DNA of 64,000 nucleotides from Chitinophaga pinensis (GTDB lineage Bacteria; Bacteroidota; Bacteroidia; Chitinophagales; CAMDFR01): NCBI GenBank assembly GCA_945860705.1, contig CAMART010000012.1, positions 1 to 64,000 of the forward strand, read 5' to 3'. Shown piece by piece: positions 35,948 to 46,815 of this stretch (position 1 is its first letter; each line of letters starts with the position of its first letter). The notes under the pieces were generated by a model. It saw only the letters and a program-made list of their open reading frames with translations, ran no database searches and was not told where the DNA came from. The position numbers and the translations under genes were made by a program.

Positions 35948-38779
35948 ATGAGCAAAAAAGATAAAGAATATATTGAGGTTTTTGGTGCACGAGTACACAA
36001 TCTAAAAAATATAGATATAGCTATACCACGCAATGAACTTGTAGTAATCACGGGCATTTCGGGTAGTGGCAAATCTTCATTGGCTTTTGATACTATCTAT
36101 GCAGAAGGACAAAGAAGATATATAGAAAGTTTTTCTGCTTATGCACGACAGTTTTTGGGTGGTCTTGAAAGACCCGACGTTGATAAAATATCTGGATTGA
36201 GTCCTGTAGTTTCTATAGAACAAAAATCTACTTCTAATAATCCTCGTTCTACTGTTGGTACGGTTACGGAAATTTACGATTTTCTTCGTTTGCTTTTTGC
36301 AAGAGCTGGTGATGCCTATTCATACAATACCGGCAAAAAAATGGTGAAGTTTAGCGAAGCTCAAATCATAGAAAATATTTTTGAAGTTCATAGCAATAAA
36401 AAAGTAAGCATACTTGCCCCAGTGGTGAAAGGTCGTAAAGGACACTATAGAGAGCTCTTCGAACAAATACGCAAAAACGGATATGTAAAAGCTCGTGTAG
36501 ATGGAGTAGTGGTAGACATCACTCCAAAAATGCAACTCGATAGATACAAAATACATGATGTGGAAGTAGTGATAGATAGACTCAGCATCACAGAAAGCAA
36601 TCATGACAGAATACGACAAGGCATACAGATAGCCATGAAAATGGGCGAAGGAGCTATGTTCTTATTAGATAATGATACTAACAAAACATCTGGATACAGC
36701 AAGTTTTTGATGTGTTTAGACTCTGGTATTTCATATGAAGAACCTAACCCAAATTCTTTTTCTTTCAACTCACACTATGGTGCCTGCCCAGACTGTAAAG
36801 GGCTTGGTACTAAACATGAAGTAGATGAAAAAATATTGGTGCCTGATGATACTAAAAGTATTGCAGGTGGCGGTATTGCTCCGCTAGGCGAACTCAGAGA
36901 ATCTCAGATTTTTTCTCAAGTAAAATTGATAGCTAAAAAACATGGCTTTGATTTATTTGATCCAATAAATAAAATACCAAGAGAAGCTTTGATGTTGATT
37001 CTTTTTGGATTGGATGGCTATGACGAAGAAGTATTTGAAGATGAAGTAGGCACTGAAGATAGATGGTATACTCTTGATAATGGAGGTGTAGCAGGTATGC
37101 TCAAAAGATGCTATAAGTCTACTTCTTCTGAACCTCTCAGACGCTGGGCAGAAGAATATTTAGAGACGCTTACTTGTGCTAGCTGTAATGGATATAGACT
37201 CAAAAAAGAATCGCTTTGGTTTAAAGTAAACAATAAGCATATCGGTGAACTGAGTGAAATGGATATAAATGTTTTGGGTCAGTGGTTTGAAAATTTAGAA
37301 AGCACTTTTACAGAAAAACAAAACCTGATAGCCAAAGATGTTTTGAAAGAAATTCGTTCACGTATTGGATTTTTATTGGGCGTAGGGCTCAACTATCTAA
37401 AACTCGATAGACCCGCTAGAAGCCTTAGTGGTGGAGAGTCACAACGCATACGATTAGCTACACAAATCGGTTCGCAACTGAGTGGTGTTACGTATATATT
37501 GGACGAGCCTAGTATAGGACTGCATCAGCGAGACAATATGCAACTCATCGGTGCACTAAAAGAACTAGTGAAAACAGGCAATTCTGTGCTAGTAGTAGAA
37601 CATGATAAAGACATCATGCTCGATAGTGATTATATCATAGATATTGGGCCTGGGGCTGGCTTGCACGGTGGACAGATAGTAGCACAAGGGACACCCAAAG
37701 AGTTTTTGAAACAAGGCAGTACTACAGCAAAATTTCTGAGCAATGAAATGCGTATAGAAATTCCTAAAAAACGTAGAAAAGGAAATGGCAAAACACTAGA
37801 GCTTCAAGGAGCAAAAGGTAATAATCTTAAAAATGTTACTGCAGCATTTCCTCTTGGTACTTTCATAGTTGTGACGGGGGTTTCGGGTAGTGGCAAATCA
37901 TCCCTGATTACAGAAACACTGTATCCTATATTGAATAAATATTTTTTTAGAGCTGTAAAAAAACCGCTTGAATATAAAAAAATAGTAGGACTCGAACATA
38001 TAGATAAAGTAATAGAAATAGATCAATCGCCCATAGGACGAACGCCTCGAAGCAATCCTGCTACATATATAAAATTGTTTGATGAAATACGAAATCTTTT
38101 TGCTCAAATGCCTGAAGCAAAAATACGTGGATACAAAACGGGTCGTTTTTCTTTTAATGTGAAAGGTGGCAGATGCGAGGAATGTGAAGGCGGAGGTATG
38201 AAAGTTATTGAAATGAATTTTTTACCTGATGTACATGTCTTCTGCGAAAAATGCATGGGCAAACGATACAATAGAGAAACTCTAGAAGTACGATACAAAG
38301 GAAAATCTATAGGTGATGTGCTAGAGATGCGCGTAGATGATGCAGTACATTTTTTTGAAAATATACCAAAGATACATCGCAAGCTACAAACCCTACAAGA
38401 TGTAGGTTTGGGATACTTGGCACTAGGACAAAGCTCTACTACCATCAGTGGTGGTGAAGCGCAACGAGTAAAACTCAGTGCCGAACTCAGCAAAAAAGAT
38501 ACGGGCAATACTTTTTATATACTTGATGAACCTACCACTGGGCTACACTTTGAAGATATACGTGTATTGTTGAATGTGCTCAACCAGCTTGTAGAAAAAG
38601 GAAATACCGTACTCGTAATCGAACATAATATGGATGTGATAAAAGTAGCCGACCATGTGATAGATATCGGACCTGAAGGTGGAGATAAAGGTGGTAGCAT
38701 AGTAGCATCAGGCACTCCAGAAGTCATTGCTAAAAATAAACAATCACATACTGGTAAGTTTTTGGTTAAGGAATTATAA
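35948..38779 (+). CDS. uvrA: Excinuclease ABC subunit A
   Basis: UvrA recognises bulky DNA damage and loads UvrB. I start at the ATG at 35948 ([22 protein letters not shown]), because an upstream in-frame ATG would lie inside the promoter. The 943-residue protein has two ABC ATPase halves: Walker [10 protein letters not shown] near residue 37 and GVSGSGKSS in the second half, the LSGGESQR and ISGGEAQR signatures, and zinc fingers CPDCKGLG / CASCNGYR and CEECEGGG / CEKCMGKR. Confidence 0.97.
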   Translation: MSKKDKEYIEVFGARVHNLKNIDIAIPRNELVVITGISGSGKSSLAFDTIYAEGQRRYIESFSAYARQFLGGLERPDVDKISGLSPVVSIEQKSTSNNPRSTVGTVTEIYDFLRLLFARAGDAYSYNTGKKMVKFSEAQIIENIFEVHSNKKVSILAPVVKGRKGHYRELFEQIRKNGYVKARVDGVVVDITPKMQLDRYKIHDVEVVIDRLSITESNHDRIRQGIQIAMKMGEGAMFLLDNDTNKTSGYSKFLMCLDSGISYEEPNPNSFSFNSHYGACPDCKGLGTKHEVDEKILVPDDTKSIAGGGIAPLGELRESQIFSQVKLIAKKHGFDLFDPINKIPREALMLILFGLDGYDEEVFEDEVGTEDRWYTLDNGGVAGMLKRCYKSTSSEPLRRWAEEYLETLTCASCNGYRLKKESLWFKVNNKHIGELSEMDINVLGQWFENLESTFTEKQNLIAKDVLKEIRSRIGFLLGVGLNYLKLDRPARSLSGGESQRIRLATQIGSQLSGVTYILDEPSIGLHQRDNMQLIGALKELVKTGNSVLVVEHDKDIMLDSDYIIDIGPGAGLHGGQIVAQGTPKEFLKQGSTTAKFLSNEMRIEIPKKRRKGNGKTLELQGAKGNNLKNVTAAFPLGTFIVVTGVSGSGKSSLITETLYPILNKYFFRAVKKPLEYKKIVGLEHIDKVIEIDQSPIGRTPRSNPATYIKLFDEIRNLFAQMPEAKIRGYKTGRFSFNVKGGRCEECEGGGMKVIEMNFLPDVHVFCEKCMGKRYNRETLEVRYKGKSIGDVLEMRVDDAVHFFENIPKIHRKLQTLQDVGLGYLALGQSSTTISGGEAQRVKLSAELSKKDTGNTFYILDEPTTGLHFEDIRVLLNVLNQLVEKGNTVLVIEHNMDVIKVADHVIDIGPEGGDKGGSIVASGTPEVIAKNKQSHTGKFLVKEL

Positions 38780-38863
38780 AAAAATTTGGATAGCTCTTAT
38801 TGTTTTTATATCTTAATAATACCATAAAAAAATAGTCATAGTAAATTAATTAAATATAAATAT

Positions 38864-40513
38864 CTATTCAAAGCGAATTGCTTTTTCGTACTCTTTCATA
38901 AAAATTTGAAGATTGTTTTCATGGATGTCTTTACTTAAATCCACTTTTGCAAGGATGATTTTTTGAATTTCTTGGATGAGTGCTATATCTATTTTTTCTC
39001 TTTCAAAATAAAGCATAGCGCTTCGTCTTACTAAAAAATCAGAAATAGAGGCTACTTGCTCAAAGTCTATTGTATAAAGCAATTCTGCTATGTATGGAAA
39101 ATGTTTTTTATGTTCATATTCTCTAAAAATATCAAAAGATATTTCTATTATTTTATCTGTATTTCTACCATATTTATATACCCAATTTTTTATTATATCA
39201 GATGGTATTTTTACTTCTCTGCAGGCACCCTGTTTTTGCTCTATGTAGTTGTATATTTCATTTTCTGTTTTAAAATCTGAACCATCAAGCATCGTGTTTT
39301 TTGTAGTACATTCTATTTCGGTCTTATCTAATTTTCTACAAACCTTATTTACTAGGTGTTCTGCCATGAGTCTATAGCCAGTAAGTTTTCCTCCTGCCAT
39401 AGAAAACAGTCCACTTGCAGATTCAAATATCTCATCTTTTCTAGATAGCTCTGAAGCAGATTTGCCTTCTTCATATATCAAAGGTCTAAGTCCACACCAG
39501 CTACTCAACACATCATTTTTTTCTATCTTGGTGTTTTCAAATCTGTTGTTTACTTGTCTCAATAAATAATTTAGATCTTCTAAGGTAGTAGTAGCCACAT
39601 CTATCTCTTTATTATAAAGGGTATCTGTAGTGCCTATGTATGTTATGTTTTGACGAGGTATACAAAAAATCATTCGCTTATCATCCGTATCAAAATACAC
39701 AGAATGTTTTATGGGTAGTTTTTCGTATGGTACAACTATATGAACCCCTTTTGAAAGTTGAAGTTTTTTTCCTTGAAGTGAATTATCTATTTTTCTGAGT
39801 TTATCTACCCATGGACCACAAGCATTTACAACTACTTTCGCGTGTATGGTTTTTTGTTGTTGAGTACTGTTATTTTTTACTATAGCTCCTTTTATTTGTT
39901 TGCTATCGTCATATATAAAATCGATTGCTTCGGTATGGTTAAAACAACTTGCTCCTCTTGATACAGCAGAAATAATATTTGCTATACATAGCCTTGCATC
40001 ATCTGTTCTGTATTCGTAGTATAGTGCTCCGCTCAAAAGATCTTCTTTTTTCAATGCTGGTTCTATTTCTAAAACTTTTTCTTTAGAGAGCATTTTTTTA
40101 TGTTCTTCTTTTTTTACACCTCCTAGAAAATCATAAGTGCAAAGTGCAATAGCGGTAAGTGTTTTGCTGAGAGAACCTTTTTTTATTATAGGCAAAATCA
40201 TTTTTTCTGGACGAACTAGATTACGCGCATTTTCGTATACTATTCGTCTTTCTGTACCTATGTCATGTACTAGTTTAAACTCCATTTGTTTTAGGTATCG
40301 AAGTCCACCATGTATCAGTTTTGTAGAACGAGAACTTGTACCGCTAGCATAGTCCTCTTTTTCTATAAGGCAAACTTTGAGCCCTCTTTGTGTAGCATCT
40401 AGTGCAATGCCAGCTCCTGTGATACCACCACCTATTATCAATAAATCAAAGGTTGTTGACTCTATAGAATCAAACATTTGCTGAGAATTATTAAAAGAGA
40501 ATTGATTGGTCAT
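38864..40513 (-). CDS. glpD: Glycerol-3-phosphate dehydrogenase (FAD)
   Basis: Oxidises glycerol-3-phosphate to dihydroxyacetone phosphate and passes electrons to quinone. The 549-residue protein has the FAD-binding motif LLIIGGGITGAGIALDATQRG, SRSTKLIHGGLRYL, and a long C-terminal domain of the GlpA/GlpD type. It starts immediately after a hairpin and T-run (40521-40543), which looks like an attenuator or the terminator of the upstream operon. No glpK or glpF is near. Confidence 0.92.
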   Translation of the reverse strand: MTNQFSFNNSQQMFDSIESTTFDLLIIGGGITGAGIALDATQRGLKVCLIEKEDYASGTSSRSTKLIHGGLRYLKQMEFKLVHDIGTERRIVYENARNLVRPEKMILPIIKKGSLSKTLTAIALCTYDFLGGVKKEEHKKMLSKEKVLEIEPALKKEDLLSGALYYEYRTDDARLCIANIISAVSRGASCFNHTEAIDFIYDDSKQIKGAIVKNNSTQQQKTIHAKVVVNACGPWVDKLRKIDNSLQGKKLQLSKGVHIVVPYEKLPIKHSVYFDTDDKRMIFCIPRQNITYIGTTDTLYNKEIDVATTTLEDLNYLLRQVNNRFENTKIEKNDVLSSWCGLRPLIYEEGKSASELSRKDEIFESASGLFSMAGGKLTGYRLMAEHLVNKVCRKLDKTEIECTTKNTMLDGSDFKTENEIYNYIEQKQGACREVKIPSDIIKNWVYKYGRNTDKIIEISFDIFREYEHKKHFPYIAELLYTIDFEQVASISDFLVRRSAMLYFEREKIDIALIQEIQKIILAKVDLSKDIHENNLQIFMKEYEKAIRFE

Positions 40514-40543
40514 AAAAAAACCGCCTTACATAATGTAAGACGG
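40514..40543 (-). terminator. Hairpin with T-run directly before the glpD ATG
   Basis: CCGCCTTACAT and ATGTAAGACGG pair over 11 positions (one mismatch) around a one-base centre, and on the minus strand seven T follow, then the glpD start codon. It can end the tsaB-arsR transcript. Because the only space for a glpD promoter is upstream, any glpD transcript would have to pass it. Confidence 0.7.
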
Positions 40544-40568
40544 TGTAAAGTTATATTGTTTTAAAATC

Positions 40569-40907
40569 TTATTGAGCTAAATCGTTTACAATAGTCGAGA
40601 TTTCTTTTATTCTATCTTCATTTAGTTTGTAGTAGATAAATTTTCCATCTCTTTCTGTAGCTAGTACGCCTGCTTTTCTCAATATAGCTAAGTGTTGTGA
40701 TGCTACTGATTGTTCCAATCTTAACTTAATAAAAATTTCTGTTACAGTCAATTTTGGTGTTTCTTCCAACATAGTCATGATCTGTTTTCTTAATGGGTGA
40801 TTGATTGCTCTTAAAGTCATTACTGCTTTTTTAAGCGTATTATTATCAATTTTTGGTTTATTGTTTGCGTGCAAAGTCATTTCAGTAAAGTTTGATTGTG
40901 TGTTCAT
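40569..40907 (-). CDS. ArsR-family transcriptional regulator
   Basis: A 112-residue winged helix-turn-helix protein. The helix-turn-helix is LTVTEIFIKLRLEQSVASQHLAILRKAG and the wing TERDGKFIYYKL, typical of ArsR-type repressors. There is no CxC metal-binding motif in the expected alpha-3 or alpha-5 position, so the signal is not visible. It starts 3 bases after tsaB, so it is cotranscribed with it, and sits before glpD. Confidence 0.85.
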   Translation of the reverse strand: MNTQSNFTEMTLHANNKPKIDNNTLKKAVMTLRAINHPLRKQIMTMLEETPKLTVTEIFIKLRLEQSVASQHLAILRKAGVLATERDGKFIYYKLNEDRIKEISTIVNDLAQ

Positions 40908-40910
40908 TTT

Positions 40911-41579
40911 TTATTTTATTAATGGATTTTTTAAGTAATATGGCTCACAATAAGCCGTGTTTTCAAATTGTTTTTTTAAATATTTTATGTATGCGTTTTT
41001 AATTAAATATTTAGCAGAGTTATTTTCAATGTCTAAATACATTATATTTTTATTAGATAACAAATACTGTGCCTTTTTTTTTCCACTTCCCGCTACAATG
41101 TATTTTTTATTCTCATCTTCTTTATTTAAGGACGATTCAGAGAGTATAAAAGGTTGTATAGGCAATAAAATATTCTTATGTATATCTACTTGCATTGTAT
41201 AAACTTCCATACGCCTAGCATCTATCATAGGGCAATATGTCCCATTTTTATCTTCATATGCTTTTATCATTTCATCTGCTAAGGCTTCCAAGCTGTTTGT
41301 AAATATTAAAGGAATATTTAATGCGTAACAAATTCCTTTTGCGGTACTTAGTCCAATTCTTAACCCTGTATATGAGCCTGGACCTGATGAAAAAGAGATT
41401 GCATCAAGTTTATTATATTCTAATTTAGATTTTTCTAATACTTCATCAATTATTGATGTAAGCTTAGAGGCGTGACTATTTACTTTTTCGTCTTCTATGC
41501 AAAAAATTAATTGTTCTCCTTGAGATAAGGCTACAGAACAAATATTAGACGAAGTATCAATATGAAGAATATAGGCCAC
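40911..41579 (-). CDS. tsaB: tRNA threonylcarbamoyl adenosine biosynthesis protein TsaB
   Basis: TsaB is the scaffold partner of TsaD in making t6A37 in ANN-decoding tRNAs. The 222-residue protein begins YILHIDTSSNICSVAL, the ASKHA-fold phosphate-1 loop, and has the hallmark SFSSGPGSYTGLRIGLSTAKGI segment. The C-terminal half is variable, as usual. It follows the T9SS protein gene by 4 bases and precedes arsR by 3. Confidence 0.93.
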   Translation of the reverse strand: MAYILHIDTSSNICSVALSQGEQLIFCIEDEKVNSHASKLTSIIDEVLEKSKLEYNKLDAISFSSGPGSYTGLRIGLSTAKGICYALNIPLIFTNSLEALADEMIKAYEDKNGTYCPMIDARRMEVYTMQVDIHKNILLPIQPFILSESSLNKEDENKKYIVAGSGKKKAQYLLSNKNIMYLDIENNSAKYLIKNAYIKYLKKQFENTAYCEPYYLKNPLIK

Positions 41580-41583
41580 TTTA

Positions 41584-42492
41584 TTACTGTATGATTATGA
41601 TTTTTTTGGTGAAAACTTCGCCTTTATCGCTAGATAGTTGTAAAATAAGCATCTTATTACTTGTATTGCTATACTTGTCTATTTCTATGTGTCCAGTTGA
41701 AGTTTGCTCTTCAGTTAGTTTTGTATCATAAAGAATTCGACCAGTAATATCCATAACTTTTAGCGTCATTTTGTGCTGTGTTGTAGGAAACTCTATTGTT
41801 AATTTTTGGTTTTGCAAAACAGGATTTGGATATACGAGTATATCTTCCTCTGTCCAGTTGAGACCATTATAAAAGTAATACACATCTGAAAGATATTGTT
41901 CTTTTTTGTTGTTTACTATTTTTACCCTATAAAAGCTTTTACCTATTGAAGGTTCTCTATCTATTGCCTCAAAATTACCCTTTGGGTTAAAGTCATTCAC
42001 GCTTATGGTTAATAAATCTTCAAAAGTTTGTCCATCTATACTTTTTTGAAAAACTATAATACTTCCATCCCACGCTAGAGCTTGCACAGTGCCTACAACG
42101 TTCACACCTAATGGATAACGTGCTATTTTTACAAGTTGTATTTTTCCACTCGCCTTATATTTATATGCTAAATCGCTTGTAAAACAGATATTGTTTCCTG
42201 ATATACTAAGAATAATGGCTCTTTCATAAAAACCAACAGAATCATAAGCTACAAAACTTCCAAAAGAAGCAGTATTTGTTTGGTTTATTTCCATTCCTTT
42301 CATTTGAATAACCATCACATGGTCACCAATGGTAAAGCCAACCGAACTATTTACGTTCATGCAGTTATTATTACAACTGTCATACGATAATACTGCCGGA
42401 TATACATTTACAATGCCTGAAATATTCGTTTGGCAAAATGGTTTTGATTGAAATAATGCTAGGGAAAATAGAATCAGTAAAATTTTCTTCAT
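41584..42492 (-). CDS. T9SS-exported protein with a shortened N-terminal domain
   Basis: The 302-residue protein has a signal peptide (about 1-20) and an N-terminal region (VGFTIGDHVMVIQMKGMEIN, then SGNNICFTSDLAYKY) seen at the start of large gliding or adhesin-like surface proteins in Bacteroidota. In those proteins many hundreds of residues would follow AWDGSI; here it runs directly into a short linker and a type IX sorting domain (about 220-302, ILVYPNPVLQNQKLTIEF). That suggests an internally deleted or minimal version. It would be exported by the type IX system. Confidence 0.75.
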   Translation of the reverse strand: MKKILLILFSLALFQSKPFCQTNISGIVNVYPAVLSYDSCNNNCMNVNSSVGFTIGDHVMVIQMKGMEINQTNTASFGSFVAYDSVGFYERAIILSISGNNICFTSDLAYKYKASGKIQLVKIARYPLGVNVVGTVQALAWDGSIIVFQKSIDGQTFEDLLTISVNDFNPKGNFEAIDREPSIGKSFYRVKIVNNKKEQYLSDVYYFYNGLNWTEEDILVYPNPVLQNQKLTIEFPTTQHKMTLKVMDITGRILYDTKLTEEQTSTGHIEIDKYSNTSNKMLILQLSSDKGEVFTKKIIIIQ

Positions 42493-42544
42493 GTTTTATT
42501 TTTGCTTTACCCTTTTTGTACAATAATAATACCACAAAATAAAT

Positions 42545-44200
42545 CTAAAAAGTAACTATGGTTTCCTTTTTTTCTTTTTCTCTTATGAATATTACTTTTG
42601 CTTGTTCTCCTTTTGTAAACTGACTCAATGCTTTCATATAGCTAGTCATATCGGCTACTTTCACATCGCCCATCTGTATTACTATATCGCCTTTTTGCAT
42701 ACCTCCATTTGATGCTGGTTTTCCAGCAGTAACACCGTCTATTCGCATCCCTTCGCCATCATACATATAATCTGGTATTACTCCTAAGGTTACTTTAAAT
42801 TTTGGGGTGTTTTCGTTATTATCCTCTTTTGTTTTTATGTAAGATAGTTTGGGTAAGGAGTTTAGTTGTATAACTACTGAAAGTATATACTGACAAACAT
42901 TGGCCATTCCTTCGTAATTTACTTTGTCTGCATCATCACTAGGTTTGTGATAGTCTTCATGCTGACCAGTAAAAAAATGTAGTACAGGAATATTTTTTAA
43001 GTAAAAAGAGGTGTGGTCGCTTGGGCCTATTCCGTTTTGACCTTCCTTCACTCGTATATTATCTAGTGAGATGTTTTTGATTATTTTGCTCCATTCTGTA
43101 GAAGTTCCAATGCCATTTATTTCTAAATTTTTATCTTTTTCTCCTAACCTTCCTACCATATCTAAATTGATCATACAGTTTATATGATTGGAGTCTATAA
43201 GGTTTTGAACATTATCTACAAAAGATTTTGAGCCATACAGCCCAAGCTCTTCTCCCGAAAATGCTAAAAATAAATAATTATACTTTTTTTCATTACTTGA
43301 TTTTAAGTAGCGAGCTATTTCTATAATAGAAGCTACACCACTAGCATTGTCATCTGCGCCATTATGGATTTCTTTTGTGTCTCCTCTGTAAAGACTATTT
43401 CCATTTTCGCCAAAACCTAAATGGTCATAATGTGCGCCAATTACTATAGTATAAGGTTTATTATTATCAATAAGCCCAACCACATTTTCTGAAGTTTTTT
43501 CTACTTTTTTTAAACTTACTGATGCTTTTATTTTAGAGTACGTTTTTTTAATATCGTGTTTTTTTAAATACAAAACTGGAATATTATATTCTTTTACTTT
43601 CGTATCAAAGTTTTCTTTTAAGTCGTCTTGTTTGCTATCTGTTTTATAAAAAACAATCCCTGATGCTCCTTTTTTTTGAGCGGTTTCTATACGGGTAGCA
43701 ATGTCTGCATATTTTGCATTTTCGCTATGAGGGTCAAATCCATCTGGGTAGCCAATATCTATCATCACCATTTTGCCTTTTACAGAAATATTTTCATAGT
43801 CGCTTGGCTGTTTTGGTAATTCTAATCCGTTTTTTACATATACTATTTTGCCTTTGAATGCGCCACTAGCAGAGTAGTTTATCGCAATGTAATCATTGTT
43901 TAAACTATAATTTACATTGTCTAATTTTAAATAATTAGCTCCTGTATATTCTTTACCAGCATAGTATGTAAATGACTGTAAAAAAGAATTGTTCGTGCCT
44001 TTTGGCGATAAACCAATTGCTTGATATTGTTTTACAATATATGATGCAGCCATTCTTCCACCTGTTGTGGCGGTATTTCTACCTTGCATACTATCATCTG
44101 CAAGCGCATATACATGTTGTTGCAAATTTTTTACTTCTATTTGCGAAAACAATGGAAAAGAAAATAAAATAAAGAGAAAATGAATAAAACTTTTTTTCAT
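42545..44200 (-). CDS. Secreted M28-family zinc peptidase with PDZ domain
   Basis: I start at the ATG giving MKKSFIHFLFILFSFPLFSQ. The 551-residue protein has a signal peptide, a PA domain (about 120-225), the M28 aminopeptidase core with zinc ligands in GAHYDHLGFG, NGADDNASGVA, FSGEELGLYG, INLDMVGRL and the HEDYHKPSDD histidine, and a C-terminal PDZ-like domain (about 465-550). It would release N-terminal amino acids from peptides outside the cytoplasm. It lies 21 bases after the ctpA-like gene on the same strand. Confidence 0.93.
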   Translation of the reverse strand: MKKSFIHFLFILFSFPLFSQIEVKNLQQHVYALADDSMQGRNTATTGGRMAASYIVKQYQAIGLSPKGTNNSFLQSFTYYAGKEYTGANYLKLDNVNYSLNNDYIAINYSASGAFKGKIVYVKNGLELPKQPSDYENISVKGKMVMIDIGYPDGFDPHSENAKYADIATRIETAQKKGASGIVFYKTDSKQDDLKENFDTKVKEYNIPVLYLKKHDIKKTYSKIKASVSLKKVEKTSENVVGLIDNNKPYTIVIGAHYDHLGFGENGNSLYRGDTKEIHNGADDNASGVASIIEIARYLKSSNEKKYNYLFLAFSGEELGLYGSKSFVDNVQNLIDSNHINCMINLDMVGRLGEKDKNLEINGIGTSTEWSKIIKNISLDNIRVKEGQNGIGPSDHTSFYLKNIPVLHFFTGQHEDYHKPSDDADKVNYEGMANVCQYILSVVIQLNSLPKLSYIKTKEDNNENTPKFKVTLGVIPDYMYDGEGMRIDGVTAGKPASNGGMQKGDIVIQMGDVKVADMTSYMKALSQFTKGEQAKVIFIREKEKKETIVTF

Positions 44201-44221
44201 AAAATAATGCAATAATTTTTT

Positions 44222-45898
44222 TTATTTTTTTGGAAGCAAATAGTTTTTGTACGCCTGTGTGTTGTTCAATACTTCTATAGCTTTTTGTACTTCTTTATCA
44301 TTAATAAAGCTTGCTTCTATTCTACCTTTTCTATAGTAATATCTTTCTGCTATTTCCTCCTGAAGTAAACTCATCAACTCTGCTTTTTGTTTATAAATAT
44401 CATTTTTCTTGTCTACATCAAGCTTTTTATGTAGTTCTATTATTTGGGCTTTTATTGCATCATAATACTTTTCTTCTTTGGATATTTTTTCTAATTCGTT
44501 TAATGTTTTTTCGCTTTCGGTTTTATATTCATAATCATTTTTTGAAATGTATGCTACAAAGTCTTCAAATTCTGCATCGCTTAATTTGAATTCTATTGCT
44601 TTATTTATTGATGGATGTTTTGCTCTATACTGCGTAGCATAATTAAAAATTAGATTTTTGTCTAATAATGCTATTGCTATTAAACTGAGCATTTCTGGTT
44701 CTGTTTTTACGTCTGGCTCAACGCCACCCCCATCGTATACTACTCTACCTGCTCTAGTTTTAAAGGCGACCTTAAGTGAATCGGGTATTTTTTTCACTTC
44801 ACCTTCAGGTCCTTTTTCAGCATAGTTTATAGCTTGTATACATCTTCCACTAGGTATATAATATTTGGCAGTAGTTACTTTTAGTTTCGTATTATAGCTG
44901 AGTGGTCTTGTGGTTTGTACGAGGCCTTTGCCATATGTAAGCTGACCCACTAACACCCCTCTATCTAAGTCTTGTATGCTACCAGAAACAATTTCACTGG
45001 CACTTGCACTTCCGCTATTGGTCAATACTACTAAAGGTATTTCTTTATCTATAGCACTCATCATTGTTTTGAAAGACTTATCCCACTCTTCTACTTTTCC
45101 TTTTGTAAATACTACATTTTCATCTTTATCTATAAATGCATTAGAAACGTTTACTGCTTCATTTAAAAGTCCTCCAGGATTTCCTCTTAAATCTAATATT
45201 ACTGATTTTGGGTTGTGTTTGTTTTTTAAATCTTGCAATGCATCTCGTACTTCTTTTCCTGCATCAGAATAAAAATGCTCTAGCAATATATACCCTACAT
45301 CATTATTTATCATACCATAATAAGGCACATTATTCACGTGTATTTCTTCTCTATTTAAGCTTAATGCTATTTCTTTTTCTGTGCCGTCTGCTTGAAGTCT
45401 TAGCACCGTTAGCTCTACCGTTGTATTGGGTTGTCCTTTTAGCGCTTTACTTACATCTTCACTAGTTTTCCCTTTTAATAGCCTTCCATCTACTTTGAGT
45501 ATTTTGTCTCCTGCTAGTACTCCTGCTTTTTGAGATGGAGAACCTTCGTATGGTTCTGAGATAACTACATAACCATCTTGCTCCATAATCAATGAACCTA
45601 TACCTCCATATTTACCTGTTGTTTGAAATCTATAATCTTCCATTTCTGCCTCCGATATAAAATCTGTGTATGGGTCTAGAGATTTAAGCATAGCGTCTAT
45701 ACCTGTTCGCATCATTTTTGCTGGCTGTATATCATCTACATAATACGTATTTAATTCTTTATATAAGGTAGTGAAAATGTCAATGTTTTTAGCTATTTCA
45801 AAGTATTGGTCTGATTTGGTAAAAGACAAAAGTCCAAACGAAATAGCTGAAAAAGCTACTACTATGAAAAGTGTTTTTATGGTTTTCTTATGTTGCAT
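44222..45898 (-). CDS. ctpA: C-terminal processing peptidase, S41 family
   Basis: A 558-residue protease with an N-terminal membrane anchor, a PDZ domain (about 85-165, YGGIGSLIMEQDGYVVIS) and the S41 core. Catalytic Ser is in SGSASASEIVSG and Lys in YGKGLVQT. The C-terminal domain of about 150 residues is helical. Such enzymes cut hydrophobic C-termini of periplasmic substrates, often peptidoglycan hydrolases. Operon partner of the M28 peptidase. Confidence 0.93.
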   Translation of the reverse strand: MQHKKTIKTLFIVVAFSAISFGLLSFTKSDQYFEIAKNIDIFTTLYKELNTYYVDDIQPAKMMRTGIDAMLKSLDPYTDFISEAEMEDYRFQTTGKYGGIGSLIMEQDGYVVISEPYEGSPSQKAGVLAGDKILKVDGRLLKGKTSEDVSKALKGQPNTTVELTVLRLQADGTEKEIALSLNREEIHVNNVPYYGMINNDVGYILLEHFYSDAGKEVRDALQDLKNKHNPKSVILDLRGNPGGLLNEAVNVSNAFIDKDENVVFTKGKVEEWDKSFKTMMSAIDKEIPLVVLTNSGSASASEIVSGSIQDLDRGVLVGQLTYGKGLVQTTRPLSYNTKLKVTTAKYYIPSGRCIQAINYAEKGPEGEVKKIPDSLKVAFKTRAGRVVYDGGGVEPDVKTEPEMLSLIAIALLDKNLIFNYATQYRAKHPSINKAIEFKLSDAEFEDFVAYISKNDYEYKTESEKTLNELEKISKEEKYYDAIKAQIIELHKKLDVDKKNDIYKQKAELMSLLQEEIAERYYYRKGRIEASFINDKEVQKAIEVLNNTQAYKNYLLPKK

Positions 45899-46018
45899 TT
45901 TTATAAAATAAAATTATAGATACACAGATATCAAAGATACTTGTTTTTAAACGGCTACTTGGAGAGTTTTACCAATAAATTTGTGACTTGTCTATGATAA
46001 TAAACAATATATCTAATG

Positions 46019-46255
46019 CTAAGGCACAGGATCGTATCCGCTTCCTCCCCATGGATGGCAACTTAAGATTCTTTTTATAGAGAGATAAAGTCCTTTTATT
46101 AATCCGTGTTTTTTTAGTGCTTCAAAACTATATGTAGAACAAGTGGGCTGGTATCTGCAAGAAGCTGGAGTCAATGGAGAGATTACAAATTGATAAAATT
46201 TTATCAAAAAAAGAAAAGGAAAAATCAAGATGTTTTTGATTAAATCTTTCGTCAT
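46019..46255 (-). CDS. yidD: Membrane protein insertion efficiency factor YidD
   Basis: A 78-residue small basic protein with an amphipathic membrane-binding region and three conserved cysteines in [20 protein letters not shown] and [15 protein letters not shown]. It assists YidC-mediated membrane insertion. Its ATG overlaps the rnpA stop by one base, the conserved order rpmH-rnpA-yidD. Confidence 0.95.
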   Translation of the reverse strand: MTKDLIKNILIFPFLFLIKFYQFVISPLTPASCRYQPTCSTYSFEALKKHGLIKGLYLSIKRILSCHPWGGSGYDPVP

Positions 46256-46647
46256 TATTTTATCAATTGTTGTATCGTTTTATCTATAGCTAACTGCATT
46301 TTAGATTGAATAGTTTCAAAACTCATCTGCTCTTTATTGTTATATACTACAACTAATAATGCTTTTTTATGGTGCTTGGTGAGTATATCGTATATATTAT
46401 GCTTGTATAGCCTGTACGATTCTCTACAGAGTCTTTTGATATGATTTCTGTCAACTGCTTTTTTAAAATTTTTCTTACTTACCGCAAATAGCACTTGTGC
46501 AGGATAAGGTATATCCTGCTCGCAGCTTTGGTAGAAAATAGAAAAGGGAAAGAGGTGTATTACCTTTTTCCCTTCAAAAACTTTATCTATTAATTTCTTA
46601 CTACAAAGCCGCTCTTCTTTTTTGAAAGTAAAGCGCGTAGTGTTCAT
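46255..46647 (-). CDS. rnpA: Ribonuclease P protein component
   Basis: The 130-residue basic protein that helps RNase P RNA process the 5' ends of tRNAs. The RNR motif ([16 protein letters not shown]) and the N-terminal [19 protein letters not shown] region are typical. It overlaps yidD by one base and is 12 bases after rpmH. Confidence 0.95.
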   Translation of the reverse strand: MNTTRFTFKKEERLCSKKLIDKVFEGKKVIHLFPFSIFYQSCEQDIPYPAQVLFAVSKKNFKKAVDRNHIKRLCRESYRLYKHNIYDILTKHHKKALLVVVYNNKEQMSFETIQSKMQLAIDKTIQQLIK

Positions 46648-46659
46648 TAAAAAATTATT

Positions 46660-46815
46660 TTATTTTAATCTTTTTTCGTCAGACACAGTTAATTTATGTC
46701 TTCCTTGAGCTCTTCTTCTTGATAAAACTTTTCTTCCGTTTTTGGTAGACATTCTACTTCTAAACCCGTGTTTGTTTGCTCTCTTGCGTCTCGATGGTTG
46801 GTACGTACGTTTCAT
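46660..46815 (-). CDS. rpmH: 50S ribosomal protein L34
   Basis: A 51-residue highly basic protein beginning [20 protein letters not shown] and ending SDEKRLK, the standard L34 sequence. It heads the rpmH-rnpA-yidD operon. A -7-like TATTTTTG lies on the minus strand about 40 bases upstream of the ATG. Confidence 0.97.
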   Translation of the reverse strand: MKRTYQPSRRKRANKHGFRSRMSTKNGRKVLSRRRAQGRHKLTVSDEKRLK

